DNA of 42,895 nucleotides from Coriobacteriia bacterium. Its GTDB lineage: Bacteria; Actinomycetota; Coriobacteriia; Anaerosomatales; Kmv31. A model generated the notes under the pieces. The model did no database searches. It saw only the letters and a program-made list of their open reading frames with translations, and was not told the DNA's origin. The stretch covers positions 1 through 42,895 of the forward strand of contig JACUUM010000014.1 of assembly GCA_014859305.1 (NCBI GenBank), given 5' to 3'. Position numbers and translations under genes: made by a program. Position 1 is the first letter of the stretch; each line of letters begins with the position of its first letter. Shown here in pieces: positions 1 to 10,686 of this stretch.

Positions 1-13
1 CCCCGGGGCCGGT

Positions 14-1747
14 CTAGGAGGCGGCGGGGACGAGCGCGGCCCGGCGCGGGCGCGGCTCGGTACGACGCATCGCGAGGATCGCGACGTCGTCGGTCATACG
101 TCCGTCGGCGTACGAGAACGCGTCCATGAACAGCGCCTGTGGGATCTCGTCGACCGGTGACTCGGCCACGTCCGCGACCGAGCGGAGCAGCCGCTTGGTG
201 CCGAACGGCCGGCCGCGGCCATCCGCCGCGTCGGTCAGGCCCTCGGTGTACAGCACGAGCAGGTCGCCCACGGACAGGCCGACCCTGCTCTCGCCGTAGC
301 TCGGCCGAGAACGCAGGCCCATCGCCGCCTGCGCTTCGCTCAGCAGGGATGGCGGCGCACCCTTCGGAGCGAGGACGGGAGCGGGCGGACCGGCCAGGCA
401 GTACGACATCTCACCGCAGCGCACGTCCATCACCCCGAAGAAGGCGGTGGCGAACGATCCAGCTCCGGCCTCCTTGCGCACGATCTCGCTGGTGTGGGTC
501 ACGACCTCGGTGGGCGGCGCCGCCCTCAACGCCTCGGCCCGCATCGAGTTCTTCACCAGAGCGGTCATCGAGGCCGCGGGCAGCCCCCGTCCCGAGACCC
601 CTCCGAGCATCACCGCGACCAGGCCGGCCTCGGGCTGGACGAGGTCGTAGAAGTCGGCGCCTATGGGGATCCCGTTCGCGGACGAGTGGTACAGGTGGGC
701 GAACTCGAGCCCCTCCACGCGATGCGGCAGGGCGAGGAACGCGGATTGCAGCGTGCGGACGATCTCGCGCTCCGCGGCGTAGAGTCGCGCGTTCTCGAGC
801 GCGAGGGCCAGCGAGACGGCGAGCTTGTCCGCCAATTCGCGATGCGCCTCGCCCAGCGGGGCGGGCTCGTTCCAGCAGAAGCCGACCACACCGCCGACGT
901 CGCCCCTGGAGAGCAGCGGGACCAGCAGGAAGCCGCCGATGTCGTGCCTCTCCAGCAGCTCTCGGTGCTCCGTGCGGACGCTGCGGGTCCCGCCCTCCAC
1001 GACGACCGCCCCCCGCTCGGCGGCGAGCCGTGGCAGGGACTCCTCGTCCTCGCGGAACCATCGGCCGACGCTCTCCTCGGGCCAGCCGTGCACGTTCCGG
1101 AAGACCCAGCCCTCCTTGGCACGGCGGGCGATCCAGCCCCAGTCCGCCCCCAGGGCCTCTGTGGCCTCCACCACGACGCGCTGCAGGATCTCCTCGGCGT
1201 CCAGAGAGGAGAGGATGGTGGTGTCGATGAGGTCCATCGCGTTGCGCATCTCCGTGCGCTCGTGCTCGGCCGCACGCTCGGCGCGCACCTTACCGGTGAC
1301 GTCGATGCCGGTCAGCAGCACCTCGCAAGGCTGGCCGAACCTGCCGGGCACGGGCAGGAACGTGAGTTGCCAGTAGGAGACGTCGCCGGACGACGCGCGG
1401 TACTCGTACTCGGGCTCGGTCTTCGGCAGGCCGGTGTACGCCGCGTCCTGGAAGAGCATCGCGCTGCGCGTGTCGGACAGGAAGCCCGACACGGGCATGC
1501 CCAGCGCGTCGACCTCCGGCGGGCTCTCGCGGATCAGATCCAGGAAGGGGCGGTTCGCCCAGAGGAAACGCAGTTCCGCGCCCGACCAGAGCGCCGCGGG
1601 AAAGCCCGCGTCGCCGAGGATCGCAGGCAGATCGGCACCGCTGGGGGCGGCGATCCCCTCGCCTTTCTCAGTCACGTCGCTCACGCGGCCACCCTTGATA
1701 GGAAGGGCCCGTTCGGAAGAGGCTTTCGCTTCGTTATCGGCACGCAT
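14..1747 (-). CDS. PAS-GAF-SpoIIE (PP2C-type) serine phosphatase, RsbU-like
   Basis: Cytoplasmic protein of about 577 residues. An N-terminal PAS-like region (about 30-160) is followed by a GAF domain (about 175-325) and a C-terminal SpoIIE/RsbU phosphatase domain (about 335-560). Relatives dephosphorylate anti-anti-sigma factors and so feed partner-switching stress or sigma-factor control. Visible phosphatase motifs are GADFYDL (first metal-binding Asp), YTEGLTDA and the terminal TDDVAIL. The usual GDVSGHG-type motif reads LGGVSGRG, so an Asp normally linked to metal binding is Gly. The start is uncertain: ATG at 1747 has AAGG eight bases upstream; GTG at 1804 and GTG at 1684 (behind AAGGGTGG) are alternatives. 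It is divergent from the 7TM-PAS gene. No sigma or anti-sigma gene is adjacent, so the target is unknown. The family call is firm; catalytic activity is not. Confidence 0.9.
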   Translation of the reverse strand: MRADNEAKASSERALPIKGGRVSDVTEKGEGIAAPSGADLPAILGDAGFPAALWSGAELRFLWANRPFLDLIRESPPEVDALGMPVSGFLSDTRSAMLFQDAAYTGLPKTEPEYEYRASSGDVSYWQLTFLPVPGRFGQPCEVLLTGIDVTGKVRAERAAEHERTEMRNAMDLIDTTILSSLDAEEILQRVVVEATEALGADWGWIARRAKEGWVFRNVHGWPEESVGRWFREDEESLPRLAAERGAVVVEGGTRSVRTEHRELLERHDIGGFLLVPLLSRGDVGGVVGFCWNEPAPLGEAHRELADKLAVSLALALENARLYAAEREIVRTLQSAFLALPHRVEGLEFAHLYHSSANGIPIGADFYDLVQPEAGLVAVMLGGVSGRGLPAASMTALVKNSMRAEALRAAPPTEVVTHTSEIVRKEAGAGSFATAFFGVMDVRCGEMSYCLAGPPAPVLAPKGAPPSLLSEAQAAMGLRSRPSYGESRVGLSVGDLLVLYTEGLTDAADGRGRPFGTKRLLRSVADVAESPVDEIPQALFMDAFSYADGRMTDDVAILAMRRTEPRPRRAALVPAAS

Positions 1748-1888
1748 CCCGCCGACCTTGACGGACGGCGGCCCCGGCCCGCCTGGGCCCCCAGCGGCCT
1801 TCACACCGCTCTCGCCACCGCTCGTCCGGACGGAGGTACCGTCGGGACGCTTACGGAGATACTATATCTTCCTAGCGACGGGGGGGTC

Positions 1889-2992
1889 GTGCTCGAATCC
1901 ATCTTCGTGCTGCCGCTCGCGGCAGGCATCATGTCCGCGGTGCTCGCGCTCACGGCGGTCGCGGTACTGCCCAGGGTGGGCCGCCGCGACCCTACCTTCG
2001 TCGCCCTCAACGTCTCGATCTCGGCGTGGTGCCTCTCCTACGCGGTGCATCTCCACACGAGGGGGCCCGCCGAGCCGGCCACCGGCGCGGCGGGGCCGTG
2101 GGCTTTCGCTCTCTTCGCTGTGCAGATCATCGGATTGTCGTTCACCCCGGTCTACTGGTTCCTGCACGCAGCGAGACGGGCGGAGCGCCGGCGATGGCTC
2201 AAGGGGTGGCGGGCCGTGCTGGTGCACGTTCCCGCGGTCTACACCATCGCGGTCGCGCTGACGAACCCGTGGCACGGTCTCTTCGCACGGCAGACGGTCC
2301 CCGGAGCTCCGACGGCCTACGGCTCGCTGGCGATCGTGCACCACCTCACCACGTTCCTCCTCGTGGCCCCCGGCATCTGGCTGCTCGTGTCGTCCTCGTC
2401 GCAGCGCGACGCCGCACCTCGGGATCGGCGGCGCGCCTCGTTGCTCGGTGCCGCCGCGCTGCTGCCTCTGGCCGGCGGCATCCTCTGGTCTCTGCGGCAC
2501 CTCCTCGGACTCGACATCCCGGTGAACCCCGTGCCCGTCCTCTTCTCCCTCCTCACCATGCTCCTCCTCTACCAGGTGATAGCGCAGGGACTCGACGGGC
2601 TCGTCCCTCTCGCCGCCGCCGAAGCTTTCAGGAGCATGTCCGACGCCGCCGTGGTCACGGACGACCGGGGAGTGGTGATCGAGACGAACGGGGTCTGCCG
2701 ACGGCTCCTCCCCGAGGCGGTACGCGGAGTGCCGCTGTGGGAAGCCGTTCCCGCCCTCGGGGCGCACGTGCGAACGTGCCTCTCGCTCAGCGAGACCACC
2801 GTGGCGTTCGAGCTCGAGCACGAGGGGGCGGTGTTCTACGGGCGCGCGAACCCCGTCAAGGGGCCCCGGGGCGACGTGCTGGGGTGCTCCGTGCTCCTCA
2901 CCGACATCACCGACCTGCGTGCCGCGCAGCACGAGCTGGAACGCGCCGTGGGCGAGGAGCGCGCCCTCGACCCCTCCGCTCGGACCGCCTGA
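1889..2992 (+). CDS. 7TM membrane sensor with C-terminal PAS domain, no output domain
   Basis: Protein of about 367 residues. The first 235 or so carry seven hydrophobic segments in the pattern of the histidine-kinase N-terminal 7TM region, beginning with LESIFVLPLAAGI. A PAS domain follows (about 240-350), with AAVVTDDRGVVIETN at its start and VLLTDITDLR at its end, then a short helix. There is no HisKA, HATPase, GGDEF or phosphatase domain after the PAS, so the protein stops where the output module normally starts. GTG at 1889 is chosen because it places the first membrane helix at the N terminus; ATG at 1931 would cut into that helix. It is divergent from the SpoIIE phosphatase, so the two may be functionally linked (inference). 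It ends 18 bases before the convergent glucokinase. Confidence 0.8.
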   Translation: MLESIFVLPLAAGIMSAVLALTAVAVLPRVGRRDPTFVALNVSISAWCLSYAVHLHTRGPAEPATGAAGPWAFALFAVQIIGLSFTPVYWFLHAARRAERRRWLKGWRAVLVHVPAVYTIAVALTNPWHGLFARQTVPGAPTAYGSLAIVHHLTTFLLVAPGIWLLVSSSSQRDAAPRDRRRASLLGAAALLPLAGGILWSLRHLLGLDIPVNPVPVLFSLLTMLLLYQVIAQGLDGLVPLAAAEAFRSMSDAAVVTDDRGVVIETNGVCRRLLPEAVRGVPLWEAVPALGAHVRTCLSLSETTVAFELEHEGAVFYGRANPVKGPRGDVLGCSVLLTDITDLRAAQHELERAVGEERALDPSARTA

Positions 2993-3010
2993 GGCCGACG
3001 GGGTCCGCAC

Positions 3011-4102
3011 TCACGCCGGCGACACCCGCGCCATCTCCTCGGCGCGGCGCAAGCCTCCGGCGAGGTTCGTCTCGCGCAGCACCAGACGCACGGGCACCGC
3101 CTCGAGCATCCCGCCGTGGACCGGATTGGCGAGGAAGGTCTGCAGCAGGCCGCTCCCCACGAGGAAGTCGCGGTTCCTCCTCGTCGTGTCGCCCCCCACG
3201 TACACGCCCGCGCAGGGCAGGAAGGTCAAGGCCAGCGACTGGCAGAACGCACCGAGGCAGCGGTAGTAGATGTCCATCGCCTCCGCGCACATCGTGTCCT
3301 CGCCGCTGACGGCGGCCTGCGCTATCGCCGAGACGTGCGCCGACTCCTCCTGACCCGCCTCGGGGACGGCCGAGACGATCGGCACGAGCCCGGACAGCGA
3401 GCACAACGCCGCGTAGGCGTCGAGGAGCCCTCGGCCCGAGACGACGTCCTCCCAGCTCACCCAGTCGCGTCGCGAGTCCTTGGCGATCCGCTCGGCCACG
3501 CGCCCGATCTCCTCGTCGATCGGTGGCAGCAGGGTGTGCTGCACCTCGCACGGCACGACGACGCGCGAGCAGGGGCCTTCGCCCCCGCCGTCGCCCGCCT
3601 CGACGATCCCCGCCGCGCCGAGCCCGGTGCCGGGCGCGACGAAGACGAAGTGCCCTCCGCGCCTCAGGACGGGGGGGTCGTGCAGGACCTCGGTCCCCTT
3701 CGGGCGCGGGCCCTCCGCTTCGATCATCGCCAGAAGCCCGAGCGCCCCGGCCTCCAGGTCGTTCATGAGTGCCGTGGCTGCGCGAGGGAGACCGAGGTCA
3801 GCCAGCTCCTCCAGCAGGATCGGGCGCGTCTCCATCCAGTTCGTCATCGTGACACGGGCGTGGTCCTGGACGGGACCCGCCGCCGCGAAGGCGGCGCCGA
3901 CCACGCGTTCTCCCTCGCGCAGAGAGTCGAGGATGCGCCAGACGAAGTCGTACAGACGCTCACGCGAGGAGACCTGCTCGCTCACCCCGTCGCCGAGGAG
4001 GGTGTGCGGCCGGAGCCCTTCCCGCGTCAGGAAGGCGGCGCGTGCGCGCGTGTTCGTCGCTCCCACGTCGAACGCCACGACCAGACGGTCGCCCTCGACC
4101 AC
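3011..4102 (-). CDS. glk: Glucokinase (ROK-unrelated Glk family)
   Basis: ATP-dependent phosphorylation of glucose to glucose 6-phosphate, the cytoplasmic entry step of glycolysis. The 363-residue protein has the N-terminal phosphate-binding motif VAFDVGATNTR (residues 9-19), the ALMNDLEA segment holding the catalytic Asp, the nucleotide-binding FVAPGTGLGAAGI motif, and the later Glu-containing CEVQHTLLPP segment expected in the Glk family. Length is slightly above the usual 320 because of a loop near the middle. GTG at 4102 was chosen: GGAGG lies four bases upstream and the conserved core starts eight residues in. ATG at 4132 is an alternative. A glucose-6-phosphate isomerase lies at the other end of the window but is not in the same transcript. 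Substrate range cannot be read from sequence; another hexose is possible. Confidence 0.85.
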   Translation of the reverse strand: MVEGDRLVVAFDVGATNTRARAAFLTREGLRPHTLLGDGVSEQVSSRERLYDFVWRILDSLREGERVVGAAFAAAGPVQDHARVTMTNWMETRPILLEELADLGLPRAATALMNDLEAGALGLLAMIEAEGPRPKGTEVLHDPPVLRRGGHFVFVAPGTGLGAAGIVEAGDGGGEGPCSRVVVPCEVQHTLLPPIDEEIGRVAERIAKDSRRDWVSWEDVVSGRGLLDAYAALCSLSGLVPIVSAVPEAGQEESAHVSAIAQAAVSGEDTMCAEAMDIYYRCLGAFCQSLALTFLPCAGVYVGGDTTRRNRDFLVGSGLLQTFLANPVHGGMLEAVPVRLVLRETNLAGGLRRAEEMARVSPA

Positions 4103-4197
4103 GCGCCCTCCTTTCCCGGCCTCTCTCAGCATGTACCCTTCGCGTGTCCGGGTATAGGCTACCTGGTCGAGGGTTCGCGAGTCGAAGGGGGGGCCGG

Positions 4198-4494
4198 ATG
4201 CGCGCGGTCCGATTCACCGACGAGAACATCCGCGAGTGCCTGTGCGGGCAGTGTCCGGTCCAGGCCCGCAGCGAGTGCGCGGACCGGATGTACCGCGCCT
4301 CCGGGCGCGCGGAAGGCAAGGTGCCGTCGGACCCGAGGTCTCTGCCCGGACTGTACTGCTCGATCGGGCTCGCGGTCTGCGACGACCTCGACTTCCCTCG
4401 GGCGTGCGAGTGCCCGAGATGCCTCGTGTGGGGCCGGCACGGCCTGGCGGGGAACCACTACTGCGCTCTCGGAAAGCCCGGGCAGGCGGACTGA
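4198..4494 (+). CDS. Small cysteine-rich protein (DUF2769-like), putative metal binder
   Basis: A 98-residue protein with ten cysteines. They are grouped as CLCGQC followed by another Cys about seven residues on, single cysteines before and after GLA, a CECPRC cluster near position 80, and a final YC. The arrangement recalls the short DUF2769-type proteins of anaerobes, recalled from memory rather than by search, and suggests an iron-sulfur cluster or zinc site. No signal peptide or membrane helix is visible. The start ATG at 4198 lies behind a G-rich stretch (GGGGGGCCGG), a weak ribosome site. The gene is divergent from glucokinase and converges with the ABC permease, with only 22 bases between stops. 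Function unknown. Confidence 0.7.
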   Translation: MRAVRFTDENIRECLCGQCPVQARSECADRMYRASGRAEGKVPSDPRSLPGLYCSIGLAVCDDLDFPRACECPRCLVWGRHGLAGNHYCALGKPGQAD

Positions 4495-4516
4495 CGCTCC
4501 CGGGCGCCCTTGCCGG

Positions 4517-5785
4517 CTAGCGCCGCCGGCCCAGTCGCAGTTTCATCGTGAGGATGCGGTCCGACGAGAAGATCGCCCCCGCGGCCATCGTGAACGCGCC
4601 GAACCACGCCGCCTGGTACGCGATCCCCGCGACGACCGGTCCGGTGCGGTCCAGGAACAGGTTCGGCGCGGCCATGAACGGATGGCTGAACGGGATGGCG
4701 TACAGGCCCCAGCGCAGCGCGGGGGAGGCCGAGCCGACGTCGATGAACAGCGTGAGGAAGTAGGGGACCATGATCAGGATCATCAGGGGCGCCAGCAGCG
4801 ACTGGACCGCTTTGACGTTCTCCGCGAAGGCTCCGAGGATCACCGCTATGCCCAGCGCCGCCAGGATGCCGAAGAACAGCGACAGCCCGAGCAGCACGTA
4901 GTCTCCGCCGCCGAGTGTGAGACCCAGGTCGGCGAGCGCACCGGGTGACGCCTCGCCCAGGTCCATGCCGGTGATGCCCTGCATGTAGCTGCGCATGCCG
5001 AACAGGTAGACCACCGCGGAGAGCAGTGCGACGAGCCCCGCGGCGACCATCTTGGCCGTGACGATCGCGACACGGCTCACGGGCACGGACAGCAGCGTCT
5101 CCAACGTCTTGTTCTCCTTCTCGGTCGCGATCGTCGTCGCGATCATCTGCGCGGCGAAGATGATCACCATGAACAGCACGATCGGGATGAAGGTCGTCTG
5201 GCTGCCGATGAACCCCACGACCTCCTCGACGGAGGCCTCCGCCGTCCTGTCGCCGACGACGACGTGCTCGCCGAGGACGACCGGCCTGCGAACCGCCTCC
5301 GCGTTCGCGTCAGGTGCCGCCGCGGCCAGTAGCTGCCCCGACGCGAAGGCGTTCACCGCATCCAGCACCGCGGCGAGCTCGCGTCCGCCCATCGTGGCAG
5401 CCATCGAGAAGTCCCTCAGCACCGCATAGCTCTCGACCCGCTGCTGCTCGCCGGCCGCGAGCCCCGCGCCGAACCCCTCCGGGATGACGACGGCCAGCCT
5501 GGCGTCGCGCGGCAGCGCCTCCACCACCCGGTCCCCGGCGTCGGCGGGCAGGGCCCGCGGCGTGTACCCGGCAGCCTCGAGGGCGCCGACGACCGCCGCC
5601 GAAGCCGCGGAGCCGTCCAGGTCCATCACGCCGACCGAGCGCGCCCCCATCGCCTTCTCCGCCTCGCCGCCCACGATGTTGCCGATCAGCGAGAACATGG
5701 CGACGATGACGACGAAGGGCACGAGCACCTGGGGTGTCAGCAGCTCTCGCAGCTCCTTTCCGAGGAGCACCATGAACTTGCGCAT
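4517..5785 (-). CDS. ABC-2 type exporter permease (NatB-like)
   Basis: Membrane subunit of an ABC exporter, 422 residues. One N-terminal transmembrane helix (about 18-37) is followed by a large extracytoplasmic domain (about 40-205) and five or six further helices from about 208 to 410. The segment EKENKTLETLLSVPVSR just after the second helix is the hallmark of the NatB/YhaP branch. The ATG directly abuts the TAG stop of the ATPase gene (no base between), so the two are translationally coupled and form one transporter. The substrate is unknown. NatAB of Bacillus exports sodium, but most relatives export antibiotics, lipids or unknown compounds, so no substrate is claimed. Confidence 0.88.
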   Translation of the reverse strand: MRKFMVLLGKELRELLTPQVLVPFVVIVAMFSLIGNIVGGEAEKAMGARSVGVMDLDGSAASAAVVGALEAAGYTPRALPADAGDRVVEALPRDARLAVVIPEGFGAGLAAGEQQRVESYAVLRDFSMAATMGGRELAAVLDAVNAFASGQLLAAAAPDANAEAVRRPVVLGEHVVVGDRTAEASVEEVVGFIGSQTTFIPIVLFMVIIFAAQMIATTIATEKENKTLETLLSVPVSRVAIVTAKMVAAGLVALLSAVVYLFGMRSYMQGITGMDLGEASPGALADLGLTLGGGDYVLLGLSLFFGILAALGIAVILGAFAENVKAVQSLLAPLMILIMVPYFLTLFIDVGSASPALRWGLYAIPFSHPFMAAPNLFLDRTGPVVAGIAYQAAWFGAFTMAAGAIFSSDRILTMKLRLGRRR

Positions 5786-6538
5786 CTACACGGCCCTCCT
5801 CGCGCTCCCGTCCGCTCGCTGCGTCACCTTCGCGAAGACCTCCTCCAGGTTCGCGGCCCCGTACCGGCTCCTCAGCTCCGCGGGCGCCCCGACCTCCAGC
5901 AGCGTTCCGGCGTCGATGAGCCCGACGCGATCCGACAGGTACTCGATCTCGAGCATGTTGTGGCTGGACAGCAGGACGGCCATGCCGTCGGCGGCGAACG
6001 CCTTCACCGTGTCGCGCACCTCCAGGGCGTTGATCACGTCGAGCCCCGACGTCGGCTCGTCGAGGATCGCCAGACGGGGTCGCGTCATCAGCGCCCGCGC
6101 GAGCACGACCTTCCGGGTCATGCCCTTGGAGTAGGATCCCAGCTTGTCCCGGAGGCGGTCTCCCAGACCGGCGATCCGCCTCGCGGTCCGAAGCGCGCTG
6201 TCCCGTTCGGCGCGGTCGGACAGGTACAGCTCGGCCATGAAGCGAAGGTAGCCCTCTCCGGTCAGGTTCTTGTACGCTCCGGCCTCCTCGGGCAGGTAGC
6301 TGATGATCCCGCGGACGCGCTCGGGCTCCCGTACCGCGTCCTGGCCGTCCACGACGACGCTGCCCGAGGACGGACGCAGGATGGTCGAGACCACCCGCAG
6401 CGCCGTGGTCTTGCCCGCGCCGTTGGGCCCGATGAGAGCGAAGACCTCGCCCTCGCTGACGGAGAACGAGACGTCTCGCACCGCACGCAACGCCCCGTAC
6501 GACTTGGACAGCCCCTCGACGATGAGCACGTCCCCCAT
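5786..6538 (-). CDS. ABC transporter ATP-binding subunit (NatA-like)
   Basis: The 250-residue nucleotide-binding subunit paired with the permease immediately downstream. Walker A is GPNGAGKT (37-44), the signature is the variant YSKGM (136-140) typical of this exporter group in place of LSGGQ, Walker B is LAILDE (156-161), and the switch His is in SSHNM (191-195). The ATG at 6538 is preceded by GGGAG about ten bases upstream; longer upstream reading adds only non-conserved residues. No regulator gene (such as a NatRK or GntR gene) is adjacent, so control is not visible. Confidence 0.9.
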   Translation of the reverse strand: MGDVLIVEGLSKSYGALRAVRDVSFSVSEGEVFALIGPNGAGKTTALRVVSTILRPSSGSVVVDGQDAVREPERVRGIISYLPEEAGAYKNLTGEGYLRFMAELYLSDRAERDSALRTARRIAGLGDRLRDKLGSYSKGMTRKVVLARALMTRPRLAILDEPTSGLDVINALEVRDTVKAFAADGMAVLLSSHNMLEIEYLSDRVGLIDAGTLLEVGAPAELRSRYGAANLEEVFAKVTQRADGSARRAV

Positions 6539-6746
6539 CCGATGGACTCCCTTCGCTTCCTGCCCGCGGCGGAAGAGCGGGCACGGTGCCGATGCTATCA
6601 GAGCCTCGCTCCCGCCGTCTGCTCGGAATGGATAGCAAGCGCGCAGAAGTGCATCTCCCCGCGCGGCGCGTTTCCGCTCCGGCGACTCGGGGTAGAGCGG
6701 GCCTTGGGACGAGCCTCGAGACACGAGTGAAGGCGAGGGACGGCGG

Positions 6747-7070
6747 ATGCCTTCCGACGCGAGAGAAGAGCTGCTCCGGTACCTGGACCACAACGCGTTC
6801 GACCCCGTGGTCGACGCCGACCCGGACGACTTCCGGCCCGAGGAGCGCGAGATGCTCGAGGACGTGCGGCGCGCGGCGGATTCGACGAAGCGTCGCTACC
6901 ACGAGGCGTTCCGGTCCGCCGAGGAGCTCCGCGACGGGTACCGGCGGGACGTGCGCGCGGACGCGCACAGGGCCATCCGCGGGGAGTTGCGGCAACTGGG
7001 CCTCCCCACTCTGCCCGACGTGCGCAAGGGCTTCGAGAAGCTCGCCGACCGCCTGGGCGTGGGAACGTGA
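6747..7070 (+). CDS. Small charged helical protein of unknown function
   Basis: A 107-residue, strongly charged protein rich in Glu, Asp and Arg, predicted by eye to be mostly helical, with no cysteine, signal peptide or membrane segment. The middle (about 35-85) looks like a long amphipathic helix. I do not recognise the family. The start ATG follows a purine-rich stretch (GAGGGACGGCGG). The reading frame ends just before a perfect 15-bp hairpin, which supports a real transcript. It converges with hsp20, but nothing shows a functional tie. Confidence 0.6.
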   Translation: MPSDAREELLRYLDHNAFDPVVDADPDDFRPEEREMLEDVRRAADSTKRRYHEAFRSAEELRDGYRRDVRADAHRAIRGELRQLGLPTLPDVRKGFEKLADRLGVGT

Positions 7071-7073
7071 GAG

Positions 7074-7107
7074 AAGGACCCGGGGCGAGCCGTCGCCCCG
7101 GGTCCTT
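7074..7107. terminator. Bidirectional hairpin terminator between small gene and hsp20
   Basis: Perfect 15-bp inverted repeat: AAGGACCCGGGGCGA at 7074-7088, loop GCCG, complement at 7093-7107. It lies four bases after the stop at 7070 and 27 bases beyond the hsp20 stop on the other strand, so it can serve both convergent genes. The stem ends in AA/TT pairs but has no long U tract, as is common in GC-rich actinobacteria. Confidence 0.8.
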
Positions 7108-7133
7108 CCGCGCAGCCGATACCGGCGCCGCGG

Positions 7134-7598
7134 CTACTTGCCCTTGCCGGCCCCGATCGGGATCTTCGTCGCCTTGGGTTTGGCCTCCTCCATCGCGCGA
7201 GGGACGCGCACCTCCAGGACGCCGTTGTCGTAACCGGCCTTGATGTCCTCGGGCTTGACGCTCTCCGGCAGCACCATGGAGCGCTCGAAGGAGCCGTAGG
7301 AGAACTCACGGATCACGTAGTCCTCGCCCTCCTTCTTCTCCTCGGCCTTGCGCTCGCCCTTGATCGTGAGGACGTTGTCCTCGACGGAGATGTCGACGTC
7401 TTCGGGCTTCATGCCGGGGAGCTCGGCCTTGATCACGAGATCGTCGCCTTCCCGCTTGGCCTCTATCCGCGGCACCCAATGCATCTGCCCGGCCTCGCCC
7501 CCGTCGCCTCTGCGCATGCCCATCCGCCCGAACAGGCGGTCCATCTCCCTCTGCATGCTGATCATCTCGCCGAACGGGTCCCAACGCATGATCGCCAC
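7134..7598 (-). CDS. Hsp20 family small heat-shock protein (alpha-crystallin)
   Basis: ATP-independent holdase chaperone, 154 residues. The N terminus reads AIMRWDPFGEM, typical for bacterial Hsp20. The alpha-crystallin domain spans about 45-140 with DNVLTIKGERK and the late GVLEVRVPR segment; a KATKIPIG tail holds the IPI-type motif that joins dimers into oligomers. GTG at 7598 was chosen over ATG at 7589 because GGAGG lies ten bases before it and family members start one or two residues before the IMRWDP segment. It follows clpB after 126 bases on the same strand, so it may belong to the heat-shock operon or have its own promoter in that gap. Confidence 0.92.
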   Translation of the reverse strand: MAIMRWDPFGEMISMQREMDRLFGRMGMRRGDGGEAGQMHWVPRIEAKREGDDLVIKAELPGMKPEDVDISVEDNVLTIKGERKAEEKKEGEDYVIREFSYGSFERSMVLPESVKPEDIKAGYDNGVLEVRVPRAMEEAKPKATKIPIGAGKGK

Positions 7599-7724
7599 GT
7601 CCTCTTCACCTCCGTACTCCTGGGGCGCCGTCATGGCTTCCGACGCCCACGCCTCTTCCCCTTCCACAGCTCCTGCGGTGATGATTCCCACCTCCGGAGC
7701 CGAGGAACGTCGCGTCGCCGTCGA

Positions 7725-10333
<2,609 letters not shown>

Positions 10334-10337
<4 letters not shown>

Positions 10338-10681
10338 CTCGGCTCCTCCTCGACGACGGTCCAGCCGCCGTCGCGCTCCTCGAGCACCAGCGCGCCCCGC
10401 CTCCGCCCGTCCTCGGCGACGAACTCGCCATCGGCGCGGACGCGCTCCTCGCCGATGCGGGTCATCAGGATGCGGCCGCCCTCCGCTCGGTAGCCCGCCG
10501 AGGCGACCGCGTCGCGCACCTCCGTGTACGTCTGCGGCGTCACTGACGGACCGTGCACCCCGGAAGGTTCGCCGTCCGCCGAGGACCGGTCGCAGCCCGC
10601 CGTCGCCGCCGAGAGCGCCAGGAGCACCGCGAACGCGGCTACCGCGAAGACACCGGGGGCCGGAGCGGCCTTGCGCACCAT
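10334..10681 (-). CDS. Small putative lipoprotein inside the heat-shock operon
   Basis: A 115-residue protein. Residues 1-29 form a lipoprotein signal peptide (basic MVRK start, hydrophobic stretch about 11-27) ending TAG-C with the lipid-modified Cys at 30. The mature part is about 85 residues, charged, with a beta-rich look, ending [14 protein letters not shown]; no domain is recognised. The ATG at 10681 has GGAGG eight bases upstream. It lies five bases after the lipid-kinase gene and overlaps clpB by four bases, so it is co-translated with both. Its place in a chaperone operon suggests an envelope-stress role, but that is inference. Confidence 0.75.
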
Positions 10682-10686
10682 CGCCC

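Noticed and set aside
494-1888. Long upstream extension of the 7TM-PAS frame over the SpoIIE gene
   Set aside because: The extension is antisense to the phosphatase and shows no domain; the first membrane helix begins right at GTG 1889.
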